64,000 nucleotides of DNA from Haloimpatiens sp042688525 (GTDB lineage Bacteria > Bacillota > Clostridia > Clostridiales > Clostridiaceae), in assembly GCF_042688525.2 (NCBI RefSeq), contig NZ_JBHWAB010000001.1:2232001-2296000 (forward strand), written 5' to 3'. The position numbers were made by a program, and so were the translations under genes. This document shows positions 25,830-35,115 of this stretch, one piece after another. The number at the start of each line of letters is the position of its first letter. Position 1 is the first letter of the stretch. The notes under the pieces were generated by a model. That model ran no database searches. It was not told the origin of the DNA and saw nothing but the letters and a program-made list of their open reading frames with translations.

Positions 25830-27611
25830 TTAAGCTTTAAGAATATCTATCCCTTTTTCATCTATTACATCAAACATCTTTATTGATCTTATTATTTCTT
25901 TTTTTGCCATATCAATATACTCATATTTATAATACAATTTTCCTAACTTAAGCAATACGGATTTATCGCTTATTAAATTTAATAAATTTAATGATTTTTC
26001 AAATTTATCAAATTGTTTATTTATAAGAAGTATTTCACAAATCTCAAAAATAAAAGTTGTATAATCTTGTTTATTTTCATCTTGAGATAAAATAGCAGTT
26101 GGCTTACCTATAAATAAATTAACTAATTGCTTATAAACTTGTAGTGTTTTTTTATCTTTATTAGATAAATTATTCTCATTAATCTGGTTTATAGTAACTA
26201 AAGCTAAATCATTTTTGTCTATTATAATAAAACATATAACTTTGTACAGTAAAAATTGAAAATAATATAAATTATTTTTAGGTATAGTATCACTATATTT
26301 AATACATTTATCAAATTGAGATGTTCTCATAAGACATTTACCTTTGAAAAATTTAAGTTGTTCTGAAAGTTCCTTTTCTGATTCATATTTTTCTAAATAT
26401 TCTAATGCTGTTTCATAATATCCTTCTTTATAAAATAAATCTGCAGCTACTACATATGCTTTTGGGAAATCCTTAAAAAAACTTTCTATTTTCTTTTTGA
26501 ATTCATTTATTGGAGTTTTCTTTAATTTAAATATGTGTGCAATTCTATACAATGGTGATAAATAATCTGGTTTACATTTTATTGCCTTATTGCAATACAT
26601 ATATGACTTATCATAATCCTTAATTTTCAAATAAACTTTAGATAATGAGTCATAGGCTAAGAAACCCTCTACTCCACAAATATTTTTAAGATTAGGTGGT
26701 GCTTCTCCCATTTCTACACACTTTTCAAAAGCACGTATTGATAAAGTAGGTTTATTTTGCATATCATATATAACACCTCTATAATAGTACAAATCAGTAA
26801 ATTTAGGATAATATGAAATACCAATATTTATAAATTTCAAAGCTTCATCAAATCTTTTTAACATATAATTCATCATAACTACTCTCAAAATAAGCTTAGG
26901 TGAATATGCTCTTTTAGGATTAAATTCTTTACAAACTTCATAAAAACATTCTAATGCTTTCTCGTGTTGTTTTATCGCACAATATTCATTCCCTAAGTTA
27001 AAATAATGAAATTTATTTTGAGGTTCTTTTTTTATTAACTCTTTAAGAATTTTTATATTTCTGTTTCTCTTATCTTTTTTAATTACATTTTTCTGTAAAT
27101 ATCCATAATGATATATTCTTATATCTTCAGTTTTTGCATTAATATGATTTAAATTTTTTAATTGGTTGTGTATCTCTCCTTCATAATAGTATCCATAATT
27201 GTTTTTAAAAAGACGTGGATTAAGATTTGAACCCATATTAAAACTTTTTTTAATAGATCCTATATAACTCAAAGTCTCAAAATAATACAAAGTATTATCC
27301 TTAAGATTAGTTACTAATTCTTTAAATTTACCTTTGTCTTCACTGCAAAATTCATCATCGCCGTCCATGATTAAAATCCAATCTTTTGTAGCATATTTTA
27401 ATGATTCATTTCTCGCAGCACTAAAATCATTACACCATTTAAAATAATATACTTTTGCACCATAGTTTTTTGCAATTTCTACTGTTCTATCTTTAGAACC
27501 TGTATCAACAATTATCATTTCATCAACTAAATCCTTTATACTCTCAAGACATCTTGGAAGATTTTCCTCTTCATCTTTTACTATCATGCAAACACTTATT
27601 TCATTAGACAT
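25830..27611 (-). CDS. GT2 glycosyltransferase with TPR domain (copy 2)
   Basis: 593 residues. The N-terminal GT-A domain (1-~230) has SVCMIVKDEEENLPRCLESI, IIVDTGSKDRT and the metal-binding DGDD at 83-86. From ~190 to the end the protein is helical with TPR-like units (FHYFNLGNEYCAIKQHEKAL, LYYYRGVIYDMQNKPTLSI). GT2-TPR enzymes of this SunS-like type glycosylate proteins or peptides, with the TPR binding the acceptor. It is a close paralogue of the next gene upstream, the two 50 bases apart. The DUF6385 proteins around it are the likely acceptors (inference). Confidence 0.85.
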   Translation of the reverse strand: MSNEISVCMIVKDEEENLPRCLESIKDLVDEMIIVDTGSKDRTVEIAKNYGAKVYYFKWCNDFSAARNESLKYATKDWILIMDGDDEFCSEDKGKFKELVTNLKDNTLYYFETLSYIGSIKKSFNMGSNLNPRLFKNNYGYYYEGEIHNQLKNLNHINAKTEDIRIYHYGYLQKNVIKKDKRNRNIKILKELIKKEPQNKFHYFNLGNEYCAIKQHEKALECFYEVCKEFNPKRAYSPKLILRVVMMNYMLKRFDEALKFINIGISYYPKFTDLYYYRGVIYDMQNKPTLSIRAFEKCVEMGEAPPNLKNICGVEGFLAYDSLSKVYLKIKDYDKSYMYCNKAIKCKPDYLSPLYRIAHIFKLKKTPINEFKKKIESFFKDFPKAYVVAADLFYKEGYYETALEYLEKYESEKELSEQLKFFKGKCLMRTSQFDKCIKYSDTIPKNNLYYFQFLLYKVICFIIIDKNDLALVTINQINENNLSNKDKKTLQVYKQLVNLFIGKPTAILSQDENKQDYTTFIFEICEILLINKQFDKFEKSLNLLNLISDKSVLLKLGKLYYKYEYIDMAKKEIIRSIKMFDVIDEKGIDILKA

Positions 27612-27661
27612 TTACATTATCACCTCTTTACTTTTTATAAAGTATTAAAACTTAACATAAT

Positions 27662-29452
27662 TTACAAATTTACTTTAAGAATATCTAATCCTTCATCATC
27701 CATTACTTCAAACATTTTTATAGATTGAATTATCTCTTCTTTTGCCATATTTTTATATCCATATTTATAATATAATTTTCCTAACTGAAGCAGTACTGAC
27801 TTGTCACTTATCAAGTTGAATAAATTTAATGATTTTTCAAGTTTATCAAATTCTTTATTTATAAGGAATATTTCACAAATCTCAAAAATAAAAGATGTGT
27901 AATCTTTTTCATTATCATCTTCAGATAAAATGTCCACATCTTCATTTACAAATAAATTCACCAATTGTTTATAAACTTGTACTGCTTTTTTATCACGATG
28001 TGATAGATTGTTTTCATTAAACTTATTTATAGTAATCAAAGCTAAATCATATTTATCCATAATAATAAGACATATAATTTTATATGATAAAAATTGGGAA
28101 TAATATAAATTGTTTTCAGATATAGTATCACTATATTTAATACATTCATCAAATCGTGATGTTCTTATAAGACACTTAGCTTTAAAAAACATAAGATATT
28201 CTGAAAGTGATTTTTTTGATTCATATTTTTCTAAATATTCTAACGCTGTTTCATAATACCCTTCACTATAAAACAAATCTGAAATTATAAAATATGCATT
28301 AGGAAAATCCTTAAAAAAACTTTCTATTTCATTTTTAAATTCATCTAAAGGTGTATTCTCCTCTTTTAATATATGTGTAATATTATATAATGGTACTATA
28401 TAATCAGGTTTTGATTTTATCGCTTCAATACAATATTTATATGCAGTATTGTAATCTTTAATTTTCATATATATTTTAGATAACCAATCAAATGTTAAAA
28501 AGCTTCCAACTCCATAAATGTTTTTTAAAAAAGGATCAGATTCTCCTAATTCTATACATTTTTGAAAAGATTCTATTGCTAAAGAAGGCTTATTTTTCAT
28601 ATCTAATATAATACCCTTAAAATAATGTAATTCAGTAAATTTAGGATAATATGACAATCCAATATTTATAAATTTTAAAGCCTCCTCTAATTTTTTTAAT
28701 ATAAAGTTTGTTGTAACTATTTTTAAAATAAGCTTTGGTGAATATGCTACTTTAGGATTAAACTCTTTATACACTTCATAAAAATATTTTAATGCTTTAT
28801 CATACTCTCTTACTGTGCAGTATTCATTTCCTAAGTTAAAATAATGAAATTTATTTTCAGGTTCTTTTTTTATTAAATTTTTAAGGATTTTTATATTTCT
28901 ATTTGTCTTATCTTTTTTAATCATATTATATTGCAAGTATCCATAGTGATATATTCTCACTTCTTCTACTCTACCTTTAATTGGAAATTTAGAATTTCTT
29001 ATTTGATTGTGTATTTCTCCCTCATAGTAATATCCATAATTATTTTTAAAAAGACGTGGATTAAGATTTACACTTATATTAAATCCTTTCTGATGATAAC
29101 CTGTATAACTTAAAGTTTCAAAATAATACAAAATATTATCATCAAGATTATTAACTAAATTTCTAAATTTATTTTTATCTTCACTGCAAAATTCATCGTC
29201 TCCATCCATGATTAAAATCCAATCTTTTGTAGCATATTTCAACGATTCATTTCTTGCTGCACTAAAATCATTGCACCATTTAAAATAATATACCTTTGCC
29301 CCGTAGCTTTTTGCAATTTCTACTGTTTTATCTATAGAACCTGTATCAACTATTATAATTTCATCCACTAAATCTTTAACACTTTCAAGACATCTTGGTA
29401 GATTTTCTTCTTCATTTTTAACTATCATACAAAGACTTATTTCATTAGCCAT
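27662..29452 (-). CDS. GT2 glycosyltransferase with TPR domain (copy 1)
   Basis: 596 residues, the same architecture as the gene at 25830: a GT-A domain with IIVDTGSIDKT and DGDDEF, then TPR-like helical repeats to the C-terminus. The first ~90 residues are almost identical in the pair. The C-terminal TPR part has drifted more, as expected if the copies now recognise different acceptors or positions. The start is ATG with AGAGGTGA upstream. It follows the repeat protein gene by 78 bases, so the three may be cotranscribed. Confidence 0.85.
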   Translation of the reverse strand: MANEISLCMIVKNEEENLPRCLESVKDLVDEIIIVDTGSIDKTVEIAKSYGAKVYYFKWCNDFSAARNESLKYATKDWILIMDGDDEFCSEDKNKFRNLVNNLDDNILYYFETLSYTGYHQKGFNISVNLNPRLFKNNYGYYYEGEIHNQIRNSKFPIKGRVEEVRIYHYGYLQYNMIKKDKTNRNIKILKNLIKKEPENKFHYFNLGNEYCTVREYDKALKYFYEVYKEFNPKVAYSPKLILKIVTTNFILKKLEEALKFINIGLSYYPKFTELHYFKGIILDMKNKPSLAIESFQKCIELGESDPFLKNIYGVGSFLTFDWLSKIYMKIKDYNTAYKYCIEAIKSKPDYIVPLYNITHILKEENTPLDEFKNEIESFFKDFPNAYFIISDLFYSEGYYETALEYLEKYESKKSLSEYLMFFKAKCLIRTSRFDECIKYSDTISENNLYYSQFLSYKIICLIIMDKYDLALITINKFNENNLSHRDKKAVQVYKQLVNLFVNEDVDILSEDDNEKDYTSFIFEICEIFLINKEFDKLEKSLNLFNLISDKSVLLQLGKLYYKYGYKNMAKEEIIQSIKMFEVMDDEGLDILKVNL

Positions 29453-29495
29453 TTATTTTTCACCTCTTTTACTCTGTATCTATCACTTAATAAGC

Positions 29496-29522
29496 CAAGA
29501 AGTACCTTACGGTACTCCTTGA
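29496..29522. other. Hairpin between the repeat protein and GT2-TPR genes
   Basis: CAAGAAGTACC and GGTACTCCTTG form an 11-bp stem with one mismatch and a TTAC loop. There is no T run on the minus strand, so it may be an attenuator or an RNA-stability element rather than a full terminator. Confidence 0.4.
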
Positions 29523-29530
29523 ATCTTACC

Positions 29531-30844
29531 TTAATATCTACCATTAAAAATAATTTGTATAGTTTGAGTATTAGCAGTTGAAGTTGAACATTTAGCTTTT
29601 ATATATTTTAGATAATAATCATTAGTTATAATCTTTGGAGTATTTGTATCATTTACTGTTGCTACTTCTTCTATAAGCGCATATTTTCCATCAGAAGCTG
29701 GACAAGCCTCAAGCTGTACCGTTACATTTGCAATATTACTAGAAGTTACATTTCTAATATACCAAGAAGTAGCTTCATATTTTGAAATATCGATATAACT
29801 TGATTCCTCATCAGCTACATTTGTTACTGTAATTGTTTCTGTATCTTCAGTAAAAGTTCTATCAATAATACTTATATTTACAGTAGAATCTATAGCATTT
29901 AATGTTGAAACTACACTTACTAGTTCTACTTCATTTACTATATCTACTTCGTTTACTGTATTTACTAAGTCTACTTCATTTACGGTATTCACTAAATCTA
30001 CTTCATTTACTATATCTACTTCGTTTACTGTATTTACTAAGTCTACTTCATTCACTGTATTCACTAAGTCTACTTCATTTACTATATCTACTTCGTTTAC
30101 TGTATTTACTAAGTCTACTTCATTCACTGTATTCACTAAGTCTACTTCATTTACTATATCTACTTCGTTTACTGTATTTACTAAGTCTACTTCATTCACT
30201 GTATTCACTAAATCTACTTCATTTACTATATCTACTTCGTTTACTGTGTTTACTAAATCTACTTCATTTACGGTATTCACTAAATCTACTTCATTTACTA
30301 TATCTACTTCGTTTACTGTGTTTACTAAATCTACTTCATTTACGGTATTCACTAAATCTACTTCATTTACTATATCTACTTCGTTTACTGTGTTTACTAA
30401 GTCTACTTCATTTACGGTATTCACTAAATCTACTTCATTTACTATATCTACTTCGTTTACTGTATTTACTAAGTCTACTTCATTCACTGTATTCACTAAA
30501 TCTACTTCATTTACTATATCTACTTCGTTTACTGTGTTTACTAAGTCTACTTCATTTACGGTATTCACTAAATCTACTTCATTTACTATATCTACTTCGT
30601 TTACTGTATTTACTAAGTCTACTTCATTTACGGTATTCACTAAATCTACTTCATTTACTATATCTACTTCGTTTACTGTGTTTACTAAATCTACTTCATT
30701 TACGGTATTCACTAAATCTACTTCGCCTACAAGTAATTTACCACCTGAATTAGTTTGTAATGCAACATAACTACTTCCGTCAGAACCATATACAGCAGTT
30801 TTCAATTTTTCTGCTGAATGTTGAAATACTATATTATTAGCCAA
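29531..30844 (-). CDS. Valine-triplet repeat protein with DUF6385-like C-terminus (putative spore-surface fibre)
   Basis: 437 residues. An N-terminal head (1-40) is followed by eleven copies of a 24-residue unit (VNEVDLVNT twice, then VNEVDI), residues ~41-305. Read in threes, every first position is Val, the second is Asn or Asp, and the third Glu, Leu, Thr or Ile, giving 88 or so V-x-x triplets. The C-terminal ~120 residues are a DUF6385-like beta domain (WYIRNVTSSNIANVTVQLEA). No signal peptide or anchor is seen. The layout parallels exosporium collagen-like proteins (short head, triplet stalk, beta C-terminal domain) but with Val, not Gly. The start is TTG with GGGAGGTAA upstream. Confidence 0.8.
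   Translation of the reverse strand: MANNIVFQHSAEKLKTAVYGSDGSSYVALQTNSGGKLLVGEVDLVNTVNEVDLVNTVNEVDIVNEVDLVNTVNEVDLVNTVNEVDIVNEVDLVNTVNEVDLVNTVNEVDIVNEVDLVNTVNEVDLVNTVNEVDIVNEVDLVNTVNEVDLVNTVNEVDIVNEVDLVNTVNEVDLVNTVNEVDIVNEVDLVNTVNEVDLVNTVNEVDIVNEVDLVNTVNEVDLVNTVNEVDIVNEVDLVNTVNEVDLVNTVNEVDIVNEVDLVNTVNEVDLVNTVNEVDIVNEVDLVNTVNEVDLVNTVNEVDIVNEVELVSVVSTLNAIDSTVNISIIDRTFTEDTETITVTNVADEESSYIDISKYEATSWYIRNVTSSNIANVTVQLEACPASDGKYALIEEVATVNDTNTPKIITNDYYLKYIKAKCSTSTANTQTIQIIFNGRY
29934..30726 (-). repeat. Coding tandem repeat, 11 x 72 bp
   Basis: Each 72-bp unit consists of one 18-bp and two 27-bp sub-units, all ending TCTACTTC on the plus strand. ACTATATCTACTTCG occurs eleven times at 72-base spacing. 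Units differ only at a few third-codon positions (for example GTATTT/GTGTTT and TTCACTG/TTTACGG). This suggests recent expansion or homogenisation and likely length variation between strains. Confidence 0.95.
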
Positions 30845-30916
30845 AGCTATTACCTCCCTATTTTCTTTTGAAATTCAAAGCATTATATATACATGTCCAT
30901 ATAAATACTTCAATAA

Positions 30917-30943
30917 TATAATATGAATAAAAATTTAAAGTGT
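30917..30943 (-). promoter_or_regulatory. Candidate sigma-K promoter (P2) of the valine-triplet repeat protein
   Basis: On the minus strand AC (30943-30942), 16 bases, then CATATTATA (30925-30917), followed by TTATTG. It is 73 bases before the TTG start. The -10 box and the spacing are the same as in P1. Confidence 0.55.
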
Positions 30944-31010
30944 GCTATGAAAACGGACAAGTTATAATCCCAATAACTTTTTTAAAAAAGTTATAATTTC
31001 TTTAATAAAG

Positions 31011-31036
31011 AAAAAACTAGGACAAGCCTAGTTTTT
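31011..31036 (-). terminator. Terminator of the epimerase gene
   Basis: AAAAAACTAGG and CCTAGTTTTT pair around a short loop; on the minus strand the stem ends in TTTTTT. It lies 63 bases after the stop at 31099. Confidence 0.8.
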
Positions 31037-31098
31037 CATTATCTACAATAATTCAATATTTTCTTTTCAATATTCTTAACTTCTTGTATCAAATATAA

Positions 31099-32025
31099 TT
31101 ATTTATTATATAAGTTTTTATAATATTCATAGGTTGCTTTTAATCCTTCTTCTATAGAATACATTGGCATCCAATCAAGTAATTTTTTAGCTTTTTCATT
31201 TTCAATGTAGCTATGCATTATATCTCCATCTCTTTTGTTTTTATATATATAATTAAAATTTCTTTTTGATATATTTCTCATGTATTTTACCAATTCATTT
31301 ATACTTATTTTATTATTAGTAGAAATATTTATTGTTTCATTATTACCTTTAGTTAATGCTGCAACATTAGCATTTACAATATCCTTTACATATATAAAAT
31401 CTCTTGTTTGTTCTCCATCTCCATAAATAACAGGAATTTCTTTTTTTATTATTTTGTTTAAAAATATTGCTATAACCCCACCTTCTCCTTTAAAAGCCTG
31501 TCTAATTCCGTATACATTTGCATACCTTAATATAGTAAATTTAATACCGTAAAATTTACTAAAAACCTTCACATAATATTCTGATGTAAGTTTTGAAATT
31601 CCATAATATGAAATAGGATTTGTTTTATTTTTTTCGTCAATTGGGAGATATTCAGGATTTCCATAAACAGATGCTGAAGACGCATATATAATTTTTCTAA
31701 CTTTATTTATTTTACATGCTTCTAATATATTTATAGTTCCAATTATATTTACTACAGCATCAAATTTAGGATTTTTAATAGATGTTTGAATATCTATTTG
31801 AGCTGCATGATGTATACATACATCTGGTTTAAAATCATTAAAAATTTCAATTATTTTTTTAGTATCTCTAATGTCTACTTTATAAAACTTAGCCTTTACA
31901 TTTATATTTTCTACTTTTCCAGTAGATAAATTATCAACAATAGCAACATTATGATTCATTTTCACTAACTCATCAACTATATTAGATCCAATAAATCCTG
32001 CCCCACCTGTTACAATAATATTCAT
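31099..32025 (-). CDS. NAD-dependent sugar epimerase/dehydratase (GalE-like)
   Basis: Extended SDR enzyme, 308 residues, probably a UDP-sugar 4-epimerase. The NAD-binding GGAGFIGSNI is near residues 7-16, and DNLSTGK is next. The catalytic Ser-Tyr-Lys set is in ASSASVYGN and YYGISK. The ATG at 32025 follows GGAGG; a TTG four codons earlier overlaps that site. It is the last gene of the 35006-31099 sugar nucleotide group. The exact substrate cannot be told from sequence. Confidence 0.85.
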   Translation of the reverse strand: MNIIVTGGAGFIGSNIVDELVKMNHNVAIVDNLSTGKVENINVKAKFYKVDIRDTKKIIEIFNDFKPDVCIHHAAQIDIQTSIKNPKFDAVVNIIGTINILEACKINKVRKIIYASSASVYGNPEYLPIDEKNKTNPISYYGISKLTSEYYVKVFSKFYGIKFTILRYANVYGIRQAFKGEGGVIAIFLNKIIKKEIPVIYGDGEQTRDFIYVKDIVNANVAALTKGNNETINISTNNKISINELVKYMRNISKRNFNYIYKNKRDGDIMHSYIENEKAKKLLDWMPMYSIEEGLKATYEYYKNLYNK

Positions 32026-32056
32026 TTTATCCTCCAATTTAATTACTAAGTTTCAA

Positions 32057-32785
32057 TTAATATTGAATTTCATTATTACTTTTAAACAACATATCATTAG
32101 CATATTTTAAAGACTCAAAAGTTCCTGCATCCATCCATTCACCTTCTAAAATATCATAGGTTAGTTGTCCATTTTCAATATATATATTGTTTACTGACGT
32201 AATTTCATACTCCCCTCTTTTAGATGGAGTTATATTTCTTATAATATCAAAAACTTGATTATCATACATATAAACACCAATTACTGCAAAATTACTTTTA
32301 GGATTAATAGGTTTTTCTTCTATTTGTATAACTTTCAACTTATCAATAACTGCAACTCCATACCTTTCAGGATTTTTAACTTCCTTCAGTAAAACCTTTG
32401 CTCCTTTTTCTTGCTTTTTAAAATCTTCTACATATTTTTTTATACTGTAAGTCATAATGTTATCTCCAAGAATAACTACAATAGGTTCCCCTTCTGCAAA
32501 ACTTTCTGCTAAAGAGAGAGCATTTGCTATTCCTAATGTGTTTTCTTGAACTTTAAAATGAAAATTACATTGAAATTGTTTTCCACTACCCAAAAGTCTT
32601 ATTAGATCTTCTATATGCTCTTTACTTGTTATAATAAGAATATCCTTTATTCCACATAAAATTAATTGTTTAATAGGATTATATATCATAGGTTCTCTTC
32701 CTACTGGGAGTAGATGTTTATTTGTAACTTTTGTTAATGGATATAGTCTAGTACCTTTTCCTCCTGCAAGTATAACCCCTTTCAT
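32057..32785 (-). CDS. rfbA: Sugar-1-phosphate nucleotidyltransferase (RmlA-like)
   Basis: Likely glucose-1-phosphate thymidylyltransferase, making dTDP-glucose. The signature GGKGTRLYPLTKVTNKHLLPVG begins near residue 6, and the metal and sugar contacts ILGDN and EKP are present. 242 residues, shorter than classical RmlA (~290) and closer to the short StrD-type enzymes. The ATG at 32785 follows AGGGTG. It sits between rfbB and the epimerase in one operon, which supports dTDP-sugar synthesis. Confidence 0.85.
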   Translation of the reverse strand: MKGVILAGGKGTRLYPLTKVTNKHLLPVGREPMIYNPIKQLILCGIKDILIITSKEHIEDLIRLLGSGKQFQCNFHFKVQENTLGIANALSLAESFAEGEPIVVILGDNIMTYSIKKYVEDFKKQEKGAKVLLKEVKNPERYGVAVIDKLKVIQIEEKPINPKSNFAVIGVYMYDNQVFDIIRNITPSKRGEYEITSVNNIYIENGQLTYDILEGEWMDAGTFESLKYANDMLFKSNNEIQY

Positions 32786-32801
32786 TTTAATCACACCCTA
32801 T

Positions 32802-33869
32802 TTATTGATCTATTTTTTTATAATAATTATGATATTTACCTAATATGATGTTTTCCAACCACATTTGATTTTTCAAATACCACTCTATTGTATTTTCGAT
32901 TCCTCTTTTAAAAGAAACTTCACATTTCCAATTAAGTTCTTCTTTTATTTTTTTTGCATCTATAGCATACCTTTTGTCATGACCTTTTCTATCATTTACA
33001 TATTTAATTAAACTATAATTTATATATTTCTTTCTAAAGTCATTTTCTGGTAAAACGTTTCTTAATATATCTATTATAATTTTTACAATTTGTATATTTT
33101 GTTTTTCATTATTTCCACCTACGTTATATACTTCACCAATTTTTCCTTGGTGTAAAACTAAATCAATTGCTCTACAGTGATCTTCTACATGAATCCAGTC
33201 CCTTATATTTTTACCATCGCCATACACAGGTATATACTTTCCATTAAGACAATTACTTATAGTCAATGGAATTAATTTCTCTGGAAATTGATAAGGTCCA
33301 TAATTATTTGAACATCTTGTAATGTTAATTGGCATTTTGTAAGTATCATAATATGATTTTACTATTAAATCTGCACTAGCCTTACTAGCTGAGTAAGGAC
33401 TATGTGGATTTAATAAACTTTTTTCTGTAAAATAACCTTTTTCATCTAATGAACCATATACTTCATCTGTAGAAATCTGCAAAAATTTTTTACCATCTAT
33501 AAAACTATCTTTTAACTCCCAATATTTTTTAGTAACATTTATTAAATTATGAGTACCTAAAACATTTGTTTTTATAAAAATATTAGGATTATCTATACTT
33601 CTGTCTACATGAGATTCAGCTGCAAAATTAACTACATAATCTATATCATTTTCTTCAAATAATTTAGTCAAAATATCTATATCACAAATGTCTCCTTGTA
33701 CAAATTTATAATTTAGATTATTTTCCACTTCTTTAAGATTTTCTAAATTACCTGCATAAGTTAATTTATCAAGATTTATTATTTTTATATCATTATATTT
33801 TTTTAGCATATATAATATAAAATTTGAGCCTATAAAACCTGCTCCACCTGTAACTAAATAAGTTTTCAT
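32802..33869 (-). CDS. rfbB: dTDP-glucose 4,6-dehydratase
   Basis: RmlB converts dTDP-glucose to dTDP-4-keto-6-deoxyglucose, the branch point for deoxy- and aminodeoxy-hexoses. 355 residues. GGAGFIGSNF is near the N-terminus, and NFAAESHVDRSI, STDEVYGSL and the catalytic YSASKASAD (Tyr, Lys) are present. The start is ATG with AAAGGGTGAT upstream. Together with FdtA and FdtB it supplies dTDP-3-amino-3,6-dideoxyhexose. Confidence 0.95.
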   Translation of the reverse strand: MKTYLVTGGAGFIGSNFILYMLKKYNDIKIINLDKLTYAGNLENLKEVENNLNYKFVQGDICDIDILTKLFEENDIDYVVNFAAESHVDRSIDNPNIFIKTNVLGTHNLINVTKKYWELKDSFIDGKKFLQISTDEVYGSLDEKGYFTEKSLLNPHSPYSASKASADLIVKSYYDTYKMPINITRCSNNYGPYQFPEKLIPLTISNCLNGKYIPVYGDGKNIRDWIHVEDHCRAIDLVLHQGKIGEVYNVGGNNEKQNIQIVKIIIDILRNVLPENDFRKKYINYSLIKYVNDRKGHDKRYAIDAKKIKEELNWKCEVSFKRGIENTIEWYLKNQMWLENIILGKYHNYYKKIDQ

Positions 33870-33908
33870 TTTATCACCCTTTAACTATCAACACTTTAAA
33901 CTTTAGTA

Positions 33909-35006
33909 TTATTTCCATTTATTCAATACATCAATTACGTATTCTATCTCTCTATCTTTCATACCATACCAAATGGGTAAACTTAAAACTTCTTTAGAAA
34001 TTTTTTCAGCTACTGGAAAATCTCCTTGTTTAAAGTGTAAATCTTTATAAGCTTTTTGTAGATGAATAGGTATTGGATAATGTATTAAACTACCTATTCC
34101 CTTTTCATAAAGATATTTCTGTAAATCCTTTCTTTTCTTACTTTTTACAACAAATAGATGCCACACTGGTTCTGCATTATCAATTACATGTGGCAAAATT
34201 ATATTATCATTTCTTATATTGAGTATATATTTAGCTGCAATTTTTCTTCTATATTCATTCCACTTTTTTAAATATTTTAATTTTACACTTAAAAATCCAG
34301 CTTGTATTTCATCTAATCTCGAATTAAAACCTCTATATTCATTAAAATACTTTTTATTTGATCCATAATTTCTTAATGCTCTTACTTTTTTAGCTAATTC
34401 TTCATTATTAGTAGTAACAGCTCCTCCATCACCTAATGCACCTAAATTTTTACCTGGATAAAAACTAAACCCTGCTCCAGTTCCTAAACTACCTACTATT
34501 TTATCCTTATATTTTGCTCCATGAGCTTGGGCACAATCTTCAATAATTTTTAAATTATACTTTTTTGCTATGATTTTAATTCTATCCATTTCAGCTGGTT
34601 GACCATATAAATGAACTACCATCAAAGCTTTTGTATTTCTTGTAATTGCATCTTCAATTAAATCAGGATTTATATTATACGTTTCAAGATTTGGCTCAAC
34701 AAATATTGGTTTTGCACCTGCATAGGATACTGCTAAGGCTGTAGCAATATATGTGTTGGAAGGAACAATAACTTCATCTCCACTACCAATATTTAATCCT
34801 CTTAAAGCTAGATGTAATGCATCTAATCCACTACCACATCCTACACAATATTTTACATTACAATAGTCTGAAAAGGACTGTTCAAAGTTTTGTACTTCTT
34901 TCCCTAAAATAAACCAATTCTTAGTATAAATTTCTTGAAACTTGGAATTCATTTCACTTTTTATTTCTTCATGCATAGGTTTTAAATTAACAAAAGGTAT
35001 TTTCAC
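33909..35006 (-). CDS. DegT/DnrJ/EryC1 sugar aminotransferase (FdtB-like)
   Basis: PLP-dependent aminotransferase of 365 residues. The PLP Lys is Lys186 in SFYPGKNLGALGDGGAV, and the cofactor Asp is in IIEDCAQAHGA. With an FdtA-type 3,4-ketoisomerase in the same locus, it most likely aminates C3 of dTDP-3-keto-6-deoxyhexose, as FdtB or QdtB do. The start is GTG with TAGGAAGTGA upstream. It heads the operon 35006-31099, preceded by a sigma-K-like sequence. Confidence 0.85.
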   Translation of the reverse strand: MKIPFVNLKPMHEEIKSEMNSKFQEIYTKNWFILGKEVQNFEQSFSDYCNVKYCVGCGSGLDALHLALRGLNIGSGDEVIVPSNTYIATALAVSYAGAKPIFVEPNLETYNINPDLIEDAITRNTKALMVVHLYGQPAEMDRIKIIAKKYNLKIIEDCAQAHGAKYKDKIVGSLGTGAGFSFYPGKNLGALGDGGAVTTNNEELAKKVRALRNYGSNKKYFNEYRGFNSRLDEIQAGFLSVKLKYLKKWNEYRRKIAAKYILNIRNDNIILPHVIDNAEPVWHLFVVKSKKRKDLQKYLYEKGIGSLIHYPIPIHLQKAYKDLHFKQGDFPVAEKISKEVLSLPIWYGMKDREIEYVIDVLNKWK

Positions 35007-35057
35007 TAATATTCACTTCCTAATGAAAATGTTTTTTAATTTAATAGTTTGCCACTC

Positions 35058-35084
35058 AATTATATTATATTAACAACTATTGTT
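35058..35084 (-). promoter_or_regulatory. Weak sigma-K-like sequence (P5) before the dTDP-sugar operon
   Basis: The minus strand reads ACA, then TAAACAATAGTTGTT, then AATATAATA: spacing 16 from AC, with AATA in place of CATA. A closely similar sequence precedes the three-domain glycosyltransferase (41399-41430). TATAAT is also present, so a sigma-A promoter is possible. Positions are good to about 3 bases. Confidence 0.3.
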
Positions 35085-35115
35085 TATGTGATTTGAAGAT
35101 ACTAATATATAAAAT

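Noticed and set aside
29934..30726. Possible CRISPR array
   Set aside because: The repeats are contiguous 72-base coding units without unique spacers, and no cas genes are near.
29902..30770. Long open frames on the plus strand opposite the tandem repeat, giving Leu/His- and Ser/Thr-rich repeat proteins
   Set aside because: They exist because a 72-base repeat keeps several frames open. They lack a ribosome binding site and lie antisense to a gene with a good start and a recognisable C-terminal domain.
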